5,103 bases of DNA from JBHJOF01 sp050330055 (lineage in GTDB: Bacteria; Pseudomonadota; Alphaproteobacteria; Kiloniellales; JAKSDN01). Each line of letters opens with the position of its first letter. Position 1 is the stretch's first letter. Shown here piece by piece: positions 1 through 5,103 of this stretch. The stretch lies in contig JBHJOF010000277.1 in the NCBI GenBank assembly GCA_050330055.1, forward strand, positions 1-5,103. Direction: 5' to 3'. The notes beneath the pieces are model-generated. The model did not search any database. It was not told the DNA's origin and saw nothing but the letters and a program-made list of their open reading frames with translations. The position numbers and the translations under genes are program-made.

Positions 1-174
1 CGTGCAGGCCCAGACCCCGGCGCTCAGCCGGCCGGTCGCATCGGTGAAGTAGTTGAAGCCCTGCTGCATTGGGTTGCCGGCGATCACGTCGCCGGCCGGC
101 ATCGGCCCCCAATCTTCCAATCCATTGTTATCCGGCCCGGACCGCTCGAATCGGATAGCTGCGAGGTCGCTCAT
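1..174 (-). CDS. Cupin-domain protein, N-terminal part (cut by window edge)
   Basis: Reading the minus strand from an ATG at 174-172 gives 58 open codons to base 1. The peptide begins MSDLAAIRFERSG and continues through DWGPMPAGDVIAGNP and then GFNYFTDATGRLSAGVWACT. This N-terminal pattern (a D-W-x-P-x-P segment, then a G-x-N-Y-F-T-D-x-T-G-R-x-x-x-G-V-W strand pair) is what I know from small single-domain cupins of the Cupin_3/DUF861 type, related to the EutQ and (S)-ureidoglycine aminohydrolase barrel. Such proteins are usually about 110-120 residues, so roughly half is present. The metal-binding histidines of the cupin core would lie beyond the window and cannot be checked. The start is supported by an AGGA ribosome binding site (complement of 183-186) eight bases upstream. 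The gene is divergent from the ogt-like gene. The family call rests on remembered sequence patterns, and no substrate can be given. Confidence 0.68.
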   Translation of the reverse strand, partial: MSDLAAIRFERSGPDNNGLEDWGPMPAGDVIAGNPMQQGFNYFTDATGRLSAGVWACT

Positions 175-183
175 AGCGTTATT

Positions 184-224
184 CCTGCCCCAGATGATGC
201 TGTTTCATTCGTCCCAGGGGCAGG
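184..224. promoter_or_regulatory. Inverted repeat in divergent intergenic region (possible operator)
   Basis: CCTGCCCC at 184-191 and GGGGCAGG at 217-224 are perfect 8-base inverted copies separated by 25 bases, in the 104-base region between the divergent cupin and ogt-like starts. The left arm overlaps the cupin gene's AGGA ribosome binding site. The centre-to-centre distance of 33 bases is about three helical turns, which would suit a dimeric regulator on one DNA face. In a GC-rich genome it could also arise by chance. I could not place a convincing -35/-10 pair for either gene. Confidence 0.25.
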
Positions 225-266
225 CTAGCGGCTTTGCCGATCGGCTGTAAACTGGCGGCGAGATTT

Positions 267-274
267 GGAGAGGA
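267..274 (+). promoter_or_regulatory. Ribosome binding site that decides the ogt-like start
   Basis: GGAGAGGA lies just before the ATG at 279, with GGAG eight bases and AGGA four bases upstream. This favours ATG 279 over the in-frame TTG at 234, which would add 15 residues not expected in the family and would lie in the promoter region. Confidence 0.7.
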
Positions 275-278
275 CCCT

Positions 279-773
279 ATGGATTACGCTCACATGGACA
301 GCCCGGTCGGGCGCCTGCTGCTGGCCGGCGATGACTCGGGCCTGCGGTTGATCTCCTTCCCCGAAGGCAGCCGCGCGCAGGAGCCGGAGCCCAGCTGGCG
401 CCACGCGCCGGGCCGCTTCGAGCGGGTGATCGCGCAACTGCGCGACTACTTCGCCGGCAAGCGCACCGACTTCGACCTGCCGCTTTCGCCGCGCGGCACG
501 CCCTTCCAGCTCGCGGTCTGGCGGGCGCTCTGCGACATCCCCTACGGCGAGACCATCTCCTACGGCGAGCTGGCGCGGCGCATCGGCCGGCCGAGCGCCA
601 GCCGGGCCGTGGGCGCCGCCAACGGCGCCAATCCCTTGCCCATCGTGGTGCCCTGTCACCGGGTGATCGGCAGCAGCGGCAAGCTGACCGGCTTCGGCGG
701 CGGGCTCGAGACCAAGGCGGCACTGCTGGCGCTGGAGCAGGGCGGCCAAATGGCGCTCCCCCTGGCCGGCTGA
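279..773 (+). CDS. ogt: Methylated-DNA--[protein]-cysteine S-methyltransferase (Ogt/MGMT family)
   Basis: This 164-residue protein repairs O6-alkylguanine and O4-alkylthymine in DNA by irreversible transfer of the alkyl group to its own cysteine (a suicide enzyme in the cytoplasm). The active-site motif PCHRV is at residues 125-129, with nucleophile Cys126 followed by His127. Upstream, SRAVGAANGANP (108-119) is the DNA-recognition helix; Arg109 matches the base-flipping arginine finger and Asn118 the conserved asparagine of human MGMT. Downstream, GGGLETK (140-146) and Glu153 match the glycine loop, lysine and glutamate of the Cys-His-Glu relay. The N-terminal segment MDSPVGRLLLAGDDSGL is the usual beta-rich lead-in domain. 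Length is close to E. coli Ogt (about 171) and there is no Ada zinc or AraC domain, so it is a stand-alone constitutive-type enzyme rather than Ada. The start is set by GGAGAGGA upstream. It appears single-gene, 126 bases before the mttB-like gene. Function is secure; the choice between the symbols ogt and ada-like is less so. Confidence 0.95.
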   Translation: MDYAHMDSPVGRLLLAGDDSGLRLISFPEGSRAQEPEPSWRHAPGRFERVIAQLRDYFAGKRTDFDLPLSPRGTPFQLAVWRALCDIPYGETISYGELARRIGRPSASRAVGAANGANPLPIVVPCHRVIGSSGKLTGFGGGLETKAALLALEQGGQMALPLAG

Positions 774-899
774 GCGCCGCCACTCCGCCTGTCCCGCCAG
801 GGCAAGTAACCGTCGTTCCGCGGCAACGCGCTTTGGGGCGCCACGACCAGATTATCCGCTAGGATCGGGTCTGCAGGCGCCTTTAGAGGACAAACCGGG
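774..899. other. Intergenic region, ogt to mttB-like gene
   Basis: These 126 bases hold no plausible gene and no strong hairpin followed by a T-run, so no terminator for ogt can be named. An AT-richer patch, ATTATCCGCTAGGAT (851-865), lies 35-50 bases before the mttB-like start and is the likeliest place for a -10 element. The only TTG-type -35 candidate, at 833-838, is spaced too far (21 bases) from TAGGAT to be convincing. The tail carries the ribosome binding site AGAGGA (885-890), nine bases before ATG 900. Confidence 0.35.
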
Positions 900-2474
900 A
901 TGGCGGAGGAAGCAGTCGTACAGCGGCGGCGCGGCGGCCGCGAGGCGCGGCGCGAGCTGCGCGCCATGCCGATCCCCGAGGCCGAGCGGGCGGTGCGCCC
1001 CGGCCTCTCCGGCGGCCGCTACAAGCCGCTAACCGACGCCGAGGTCCAGCGCATGCACCAGGCGGCGCTCGACGTGCTCGAGAACATCGGCCTGGGCAGC
1101 GCCATACCCTCCTGCATAGAGCTGGTGACGCAGGCCGGCGGCACGCTGACCGATCAGGGCCGCCTCTTGTTCCCACGCGCCCTGGTCGAGGACACCATCG
1201 CCAAGGCGGCGCGGCACTTCGTGCTGCCCGGCCAGGACCCGAAGCACGACCTGGAGCCCTGGGGCACCAAGGTGCACTTCGGCACTGCCGGCGCCGCGGT
1301 CCACATGGTCGACGCCATCACCGGCGAGTACCGCGAGTCGACGCTGGCCGACCTCTACGACATCGCCCGCCTGGTCGACGCGCTCGAGCACATCCACTTC
1401 TACCAGCGTTCGATCGTGCCGCGCGACATGGTCGAGCCGCGCGATCTCGACTTCAACACCTGCTACGCCTGCGTCAGCGGCACGTCGAAGCACGTCGGCA
1501 CTTCCTTCGTGCTGCCCGAGCACGTCGAGGAAGGCATCGCCATGCTGCACGTCATCGCCGGCGGCGAGGACAAGTGGCGGGCGCGGCCCTTCGTCTCCAT
1601 GTCGAACTGCTTCGTGGTGCCGCCGCTCAAGTTCGCCGAGGACGCCTGCCGCTGCCTCGAGGCCGGGGTGCGTGGCGGCATGCCGATCCTGCTGCTGGCG
1701 GCCGGCCAGGCCGGGGCGACCAGTCCCGCCGCACTGGCCGGCGCCGTCGTGCAGGAGGTAGCCGAGTGCCTGGCCGGCCTGGTCTACGTCAACCTGATCG
1801 TGCCCGGCCATCCGGCGATCTTCGGGCCCTGGCCCTTCGTCTCCGACCTGCGCACCGGCGCCATGAGCGGCGGCAGCGGCGAGCAGGCGCTGCTCAGCGC
1901 CGCCTGCGCCCAGATGACCCAGTTCTACGACCTGCCGACCGGCGTGCCCGCCGGCATGACCGATTCCAAGATTCCCGACGCCCAGTCCGGCTACGAGAAG
2001 GGCGTCACCGAGGCCTTGCTGGCCCAGGCCGGCTGCAACCTGATCTACGAGTCGGCCGGCATGCACGCCAGCCTGCTCGGCTTCTGCCTCGAGAGCCTTG
2101 TGATCGACAACGACATGATCGGCGGCGTGCTGCGCACCGTGCGCGGCATCGAGGTGACCGAGGACAGCCTCTCGATCGAGGCCATGCGCCAGGTCTGCCT
2201 GGAAGGGCCGAACCACTTCCTCGGCCACGAGCAGACGCTGTCCCTGATGCAGTCGGAGTACGTCTATCCAGCCGTCGGCGACCGCAGCAGCCCCAAGGAA
2301 TGGATCGAGCAGGGCTCGACCAGCGTGGTCGAGCGCGCGCGGCGCAAGACCCAGGGGATCCTGTCGCGCCACTATCCGGCCCACGTCAGCCCCGCCATCG
2401 ACGCCCAGCTGCGCGAGCGCTTCCCGGTTAAACTGCCGCGCCAGACCATGCGCGCCGGCAACGGGCGCTGGTGA
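900..2474 (+). CDS. Trimethylamine methyltransferase (MttB) family protein, non-pyrrolysine type
   Basis: This 524-residue cytoplasmic protein belongs to the MttB family (COG5598, Pfam MTTB), whose members transfer a methyl group from a methylated (usually quaternary) amine to a corrinoid protein. A basic N-terminus (RRRGGREARREL, 9-20) precedes the usual entry segment GRYKPLTDAEVQRMHQAALD (39-58). Family landmarks follow: FPRALVEDTI (91-100), HFGTAGAAVHMVD (126-138), CVSGTSKHVGTSF (191-203), GHPAIFGPWPFVSDLRTGAM (303-322), GGSGEQALLSA (324-334), TDSKIPDAQSGYEK (354-367), ESAGMHASLLGF (384-395) and MQSEYVYPAVGDRSSPKEW (450-468). The frame runs uninterrupted to TGA with no internal TAG. Archaeal trimethylamine enzymes carry pyrrolysine in their middle third, so this is the common bacterial homologue; the one characterised close relative type, MtgB of Desulfitobacterium, demethylates glycine betaine. 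The start is supported by AGAGGA nine bases upstream. No corrinoid partner (MttC-like) is nearby. The co-directional FAD/GcvT gene downstream suggests methylated-amine catabolism. Family is firm; substrate is unknown. Confidence 0.93.
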   Translation: MAEEAVVQRRRGGREARRELRAMPIPEAERAVRPGLSGGRYKPLTDAEVQRMHQAALDVLENIGLGSAIPSCIELVTQAGGTLTDQGRLLFPRALVEDTIAKAARHFVLPGQDPKHDLEPWGTKVHFGTAGAAVHMVDAITGEYRESTLADLYDIARLVDALEHIHFYQRSIVPRDMVEPRDLDFNTCYACVSGTSKHVGTSFVLPEHVEEGIAMLHVIAGGEDKWRARPFVSMSNCFVVPPLKFAEDACRCLEAGVRGGMPILLLAAGQAGATSPAALAGAVVQEVAECLAGLVYVNLIVPGHPAIFGPWPFVSDLRTGAMSGGSGEQALLSAACAQMTQFYDLPTGVPAGMTDSKIPDAQSGYEKGVTEALLAQAGCNLIYESAGMHASLLGFCLESLVIDNDMIGGVLRTVRGIEVTEDSLSIEAMRQVCLEGPNHFLGHEQTLSLMQSEYVYPAVGDRSSPKEWIEQGSTSVVERARRKTQGILSRHYPAHVSPAIDAQLRERFPVKLPRQTMRAGNGRW

Positions 2475-2507
2475 GGGGCGAGCCTGCTGCTAGTCGTGCC
2501 TCTTGGT

Positions 2508-2655
2508 CCCCCTCACCCTCCCAAGCGCCCTGCGGTCGCTTGGGCCCCTCCCTCTCCCCCGGAGGGGCGAGGGAATTTGAGCGCGCGACTTTCTTCCCTC
2601 GCCCCTTGGGGGAGAGGGAGGGGCCCGTTGCGTCAGCAACGGGAGGGTGAGGGGT
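2508..2655. repeat. Composite inverted repeat with two side hairpins (intergenic palindromic element)
   Basis: Two related GC-rich units face each other. Outer arms CCCCTCACCCTCCC (2509-2522) and GGGAGGGTGAGGGG (2641-2654) are perfect complements. Inner arms GGGCCCCTCCCTCTCCCCC (2542-2560) and its complement (2608-2626) match over 19 bases. Near the tip GGGGCGAGGGAA (2564-2575) pairs with TTCCCTCGCCCC (2594-2605), leaving an 18-base loop at 2576-2593. Each unit also carries its own side hairpin: CCCAAGCG/CGCTTGGG (2520-2527 with 2537-2544) on the left and CCCGTTGC/GCAACGGG (2624-2631 with 2636-2643) on the right. The result could fold as a four-way, cross-shaped structure in RNA or extruded DNA. 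There is no T-run, so it is not a classical rho-independent terminator, though it could still reduce read-through or stabilise the upstream mRNA. Similar GC-rich palindromes are common as dispersed intergenic repeats in proteobacteria. The short minus-strand reading frame across it is not a gene. Confidence 0.85.
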
Positions 2656-2660
2656 AGAAA

Positions 2661-2675
2661 GCCTGCGGAGCAGGC
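2661..2675 (+). repeat. Small hairpin in the leader of the FAD/GcvT gene
   Basis: GCCTGC (2661-2666) and GCAGGC (2670-2675) form a perfect 6-bp stem around GGA, six bases after the large inverted repeat and 38 bases before ATG 2714. It is followed by a purine-rich stretch and not by a T-run, so a terminator is unlikely. It may be the outer edge of the dispersed repeat or a minor leader structure. Confidence 0.4.
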
Positions 2676-2700
2676 GATAAGAGGAAGGCGCGGGGAAGAT

Positions 2701-2706
2701 AGGGGA
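2701..2706 (+). promoter_or_regulatory. Ribosome binding site of the FAD/GcvT gene
   Basis: AGGGGA lies seven bases before ATG 2714 and fixes the start. The encoded protein then begins MKTHARVVIVGGG, placing the dinucleotide-binding strand at the extreme N-terminus as the family requires, so no upstream start is needed. Confidence 0.7.
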
Positions 2707-2713
2707 CCAGGGT

Positions 2714-5103
2714 ATGAAAACGCACGCGCGGGTGGTCATCGTCGGCGGCGGGATGATGGGGGTGGGGCTGCTCTATCACCTGGCCAAGGAGGGCTGGAGC
2801 GACTGCGTCCTGGTCGAGAAGGGCGAGATCACCTCGGGCTCGACCTGGCACGCCGCCGGCCAGTGCCCAAGCTTCGTCGGCTCTCTGAACCTGGCCAAGA
2901 TCCACCACTACGGCAACACGCTCTATCCGCGGCTCGAGGCCGAGACCGGCCAGTACGTGGGCTGGCACGGCTGCGGCGGCATCCGCTTCGCCAACACGCC
3001 GGAGGAGGTCGACTATTTCCGCTACGTGCAGGGCTTCGCCCGCAACGTCGGTTTCGAGATGGAGATCATCGGCCCGAACGAGATACGCAACATCAACCCC
3101 TTCGTCGACGTCAGCGGGGTGATCGCCGGGGCCTACACGAGCATGGATGGGCACGTCGACCCGGCCGGCTGCTGCAACGCCATGGCGGCCGGCGCGCGCC
3201 AGCTCGGCGCCACCATCTACCGCCGCAACCGGGTGCTCGACATCAAGCCGGCCAGGGGCAACGGCGACGCGCACTGGGATGTCATCACCGAGCAGGGCAC
3301 CATCTCTGCCGAGCACGTGGTCAACGCCGCCGGCTGCTACGCCGACCAGGTCGGCGCCTGGGTCGGCTTGAACGTGCCCTTCGCCAACATGAAGCACCAC
3401 TACCTGGTGACCGAGCCGATCCCGGAGTTCCAGGCGCGCGACGTCGAGATGCCGGTGATGCGCGATCCCTACTGCTCGGCCTACTACCGCCAGGAGCAGA
3501 AGGCCGGCCTGATCGGCATCTACGAGACCAGCGGCTCGCGCGAGGCCTGGGACGGCAAGGGCCCGGCCTGGGAATCCGAGAGCGAGCTCTTCGAGGCCGA
3601 GCTCGATTCGATTCTGCCCTGGGTCGAGCGCGTGCTGGAGCGCATGCCGATCTGGCGCGAGGCCGGCATCCGCCGCATCGTGCACGGCGCCATCCCGCAC
3701 ACGCCGGACAGCAATCCGCTGCTCGGCCCGGCGCCGGGCCTGACGAACTTCTGGCTCTGCTGCGGCTCCTCGATCGGCATCGCCCAGGGCGGCGGCTGCG
3801 GCAAGTACCTGGCGCAGTGGATGGTGCATGGCGACGCCGACATCAACATGCTGGAGTTCGACCCGCGCCGCTACGGCAACTTCGCCACTGCCGACTACAC
3901 GCGGGCGAAATCGTTTCAGGACTACGAGCACATGTACGCGCTGCATGCGCCGGGCGAGGAGCGCCCGGCGGGCCGGCCGGCGCGCACCTCGTCGCTCTAC
4001 GAGAAGCTCCTGGCCAAGGGCGCGGTCTTCACCGAAGCCTGCGGCTGGGAGCGGCCCAAGTGGTTTGCGCCCAAGGGCGTCGAGGAAGACATCGGCTTCC
4101 GCCGCGGCAATGCCTTCAATGCGGTCGCCGCGGAATGCCGTGCGGTGCGCGAGCGGGTCGGCCTGCTCGACCTCTCGAGCTTCGCCAAGTTCGACGTGAC
4201 CGGCCGCGACGCGGCGGCCTTACTGGAGCGGCTGCTGGCCAACCGCCTGCCGCAACGCGACGGCGGCATGGCGCTGGCCCACCTGCTGAACGACAACGGC
4301 CGCATCCAGGGCGAGGTGACGGTGACGCGCCTGGGACCCGACCGTTTCTACCTGCTGTCGGGCGCTGTGGCCGAGCTGCGCGAACGCGACCGCCTGGTCC
4401 AGGGCATCCACGAGGGCGAGGACATCCATGTCACCAACCTGACCGATGACTTCGGCGTGCTGGTTCTTTCAGGTCCGAGGTCGCGCGAGGTGCTGGGTGC
4501 GCTGACCGAGGCGCCGCTGACCAGCGACGCCTTTCCCTGGCTGACCGGCAAGGAGATCACGGTGGCCGGCGTGGGGCTGCGTGCGCTGCGCGTCTCCTAC
4601 GCCGGCGAGTTGGGCTGGGAGCTGCACGCGCCCATGGCCGACCTGCCGGCGCTGTACGACGCCCTGATGCAGGCCGGCAAGCCGCACGGCATCGCCGACT
4701 TCGGCGTCTATGCGCTGAACTCGCTGCGCCTGGAGAAAGCCTACAAGGGTTGGGGCAGCGAGCTGACCAACGAGATCACCATGATCGAGGCCGGCATGGA
4801 GCGCTTCGTCCGCACCGACAAGGGCGACTTCATTGGCCGCGCGGCAACGCAGCAGCGCAAGGCCGACGGCGTCAACCTGACCTGCGTCTATGTCGAAGTG
4901 GACGCCGCGGACGCAGATGCCCGCGGCAACGAGCCGGTGCTGGACGGCGAGCGCACCATCGGCATCGTCAGCTCCGGCGGCTACGGCCACGCGATCGGCA
5001 AGAGCCTGGCAGCGAGGTGGTCGACGCGACCCTTGAACGAGCCGTTTCTTGCAATCCCTGGCAGTTGGTGGTCCCGTCCCTCTCGATCACCCAGACCCCC
5101 TCC
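2714..5103 (+). CDS. FAD-dependent oxidoreductase fused to GcvT-like folate domain (dimethylglycine/sarcosine dehydrogenase type), C-terminus lost or cut
   Basis: The frame from ATG 2714 stays open for 796 codons to the window edge. Enzymes of this build oxidise an N-methyl amine at FAD and pass the one-carbon unit to tetrahydrofolate. Residues 6-365 are a DAO-type flavin domain: VVIVGGGMMG (7-16) with Glu35 binds ADP-ribose, and STWHAAG (43-49) contains His46, equivalent to the histidine that holds FAD covalently in dimethylglycine dehydrogenase. HHY (228-230) aligns with that enzyme's active-site HQY, and IPHTPDSNPLLGP (327-339) with CGSSIGIAQGG (350-360) closes the flavin fold. A linker domain (about 376-430) leads to the GcvT part: GWERPKWF (444-451), LLDLSSFAKF (484-493), SYAGELGWEL (628-637) and DFGVYALNSLRLEK (662-675). 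The C-terminal barrel reaches SSGGYGHAIGKSLA (753-766). After Ala766 the expected FAYV-like continuation is absent in every frame. It lies 239 bases behind the mttB-like gene on the same strand. The class is firm; the substrate is open, since GQCPSF (49-54) differs from dimethylglycine dehydrogenase. Confidence 0.92.
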   Translation, partial: MKTHARVVIVGGGMMGVGLLYHLAKEGWSDCVLVEKGEITSGSTWHAAGQCPSFVGSLNLAKIHHYGNTLYPRLEAETGQYVGWHGCGGIRFANTPEEVDYFRYVQGFARNVGFEMEIIGPNEIRNINPFVDVSGVIAGAYTSMDGHVDPAGCCNAMAAGARQLGATIYRRNRVLDIKPARGNGDAHWDVITEQGTISAEHVVNAAGCYADQVGAWVGLNVPFANMKHHYLVTEPIPEFQARDVEMPVMRDPYCSAYYRQEQKAGLIGIYETSGSREAWDGKGPAWESESELFEAELDSILPWVERVLERMPIWREAGIRRIVHGAIPHTPDSNPLLGPAPGLTNFWLCCGSSIGIAQGGGCGKYLAQWMVHGDADINMLEFDPRRYGNFATADYTRAKSFQDYEHMYALHAPGEERPAGRPARTSSLYEKLLAKGAVFTEACGWERPKWFAPKGVEEDIGFRRGNAFNAVAAECRAVRERVGLLDLSSFAKFDVTGRDAAALLERLLANRLPQRDGGMALAHLLNDNGRIQGEVTVTRLGPDRFYLLSGAVAELRERDRLVQGIHEGEDIHVTNLTDDFGVLVLSGPRSREVLGALTEAPLTSDAFPWLTGKEITVAGVGLRALRVSYAGELGWELHAPMADLPALYDALMQAGKPHGIADFGVYALNSLRLEKAYKGWGSELTNEITMIEAGMERFVRTDKGDFIGRAATQQRKADGVNLTCVYVEVDAADADARGNEPVLDGERTIGIVSSGGYGHAIGKSLAARWSTRPLNEPFLAIPGSWWSRPSRSPRPP
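5012..5103. other. Terminal segment that does not match the family C-terminus
   Basis: From base 5012 the reading frame of the oxidoreductase gives ARWSTRPLNEPFLAIPG and then a Trp/Ser/Arg/Pro-rich string, unlike the beta-strand sequence expected after GKSLA. A second plus-strand frame is also open (SEVVDATLERAVSCNPWQ and on) but does not restore the family pattern, and the third plus frame hits TGA at 5034-5036. The segment may be a rearrangement, a sequence error or a contig-end misjoin. Confidence 0.45.

Noticed and set aside
53..250. Plus-strand 65-codon frame at the left end
   Set aside because: It lies antisense to the cupin-like gene, whose minus-strand translation is recognisable, and runs through the divergent promoter region.
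1029..2384. Minus-strand open frame of 451 codons opposite the mttB-like gene
   Set aside because: Long antisense frames are typical of high-GC genes. This one is His/Gly/Ala/Val-rich, with no domain pattern, and mirrors the well-supported plus-strand gene.
900..2474. Pyrrolysine-containing MttB
   Set aside because: The coding frame contains no internal TAG, so there is no sign of pyrrolysine insertion.
2508..2655. Rho-independent terminator after the mttB-like gene
   Set aside because: The stem is strong but no T-run follows on either strand, and the size and modular layout fit a dispersed palindromic repeat better.
2428..2739. Minus-strand open frame of 103 codons across the intergenic palindrome
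   Set aside because: Its sequence is Pro/Ser/Gly/Arg-rich translation of the GC-rich repeat itself, it overlaps both flanking genes' ends, and it has no recognisable domain.
2633..3946. Minus-strand open frame of 437 codons opposite the FAD/GcvT gene
   Set aside because: It has the same antisense-shadow composition and starts inside the repeat region, with no independent support.
2647..4449. Plus-strand open frame of 600 codons
   Set aside because: It is an Arg/Gly/Ala-rich shadow of the FAD/GcvT gene in another frame. The 2714 frame carries the full set of family motifs and a proper ribosome binding site.
5009..5103. Nitroreductase-like fragment in the shifted frame (VDATLERAVSCNPWQLVV)
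   Set aside because: The resemblance to a nitroreductase N-terminus is faint, covers fewer than 20 residues, and lacks the expected spacing. It is too short to call.

Overview
The window is a high-GC, gene-dense bacterial segment. Its base composition, codon use and protein types suggest a proteobacterium, most likely an alphaproteobacterium of Rhodospirillales/Rhizobiales type. This is an inference, because no rRNA or other marker gene is present.

Layout from left to right. The first 174 bases hold the 5' part of a small cupin-like gene on the minus strand, cut by the window edge. A 104-base divergent intergenic region containing an 8-bp inverted repeat separates it from a complete plus-strand gene (279-773) for an Ogt/MGMT-type methylated-DNA--protein-cysteine methyltransferase, with the PCHRV active site. 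After a 126-base gap comes a complete gene (900-2474) for a trimethylamine-methyltransferase (MttB, COG5598) family protein that has no in-frame amber/pyrrolysine codon. A 239-base gap follows. It is dominated by an elaborate inverted repeat (2508-2655) made of two oppositely oriented GC-rich units, each carrying its own side hairpin. The rest of the window (2714 to the end) is a large FAD-dependent oxidoreductase fused to a GcvT-like folate-binding module, the architecture of dimethylglycine dehydrogenase and sarcosine dehydrogenase. It was read directly in the frame starting at 2714 and stays open to the right edge.

The mttB-like gene and the FAD/GcvT gene probably serve one function: demethylation of a methylated amine such as a betaine, dimethylglycine or a related compound. 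One protein would act by corrinoid-linked methyl transfer and the other by oxidative demethylation feeding tetrahydrofolate. No corrinoid protein, methyl-corrinoid:THF methyltransferase or transporter lies in the window, so the actual substrate cannot be assigned.

The most notable points are the structured double-unit repeat between the two metabolic genes, the pyrrolysine-free MttB homologue next to a flavin/folate demethylase whose flavin-site sequence departs from classical dimethylglycine dehydrogenase, and an abrupt loss of family similarity in the last ~90 bases. That last feature looks like a frameshift, a rearrangement or an assembly/contig-end artefact. I see no CRISPR array, tRNA, rRNA or insertion sequence, and no convincing sign of a wholly new system.
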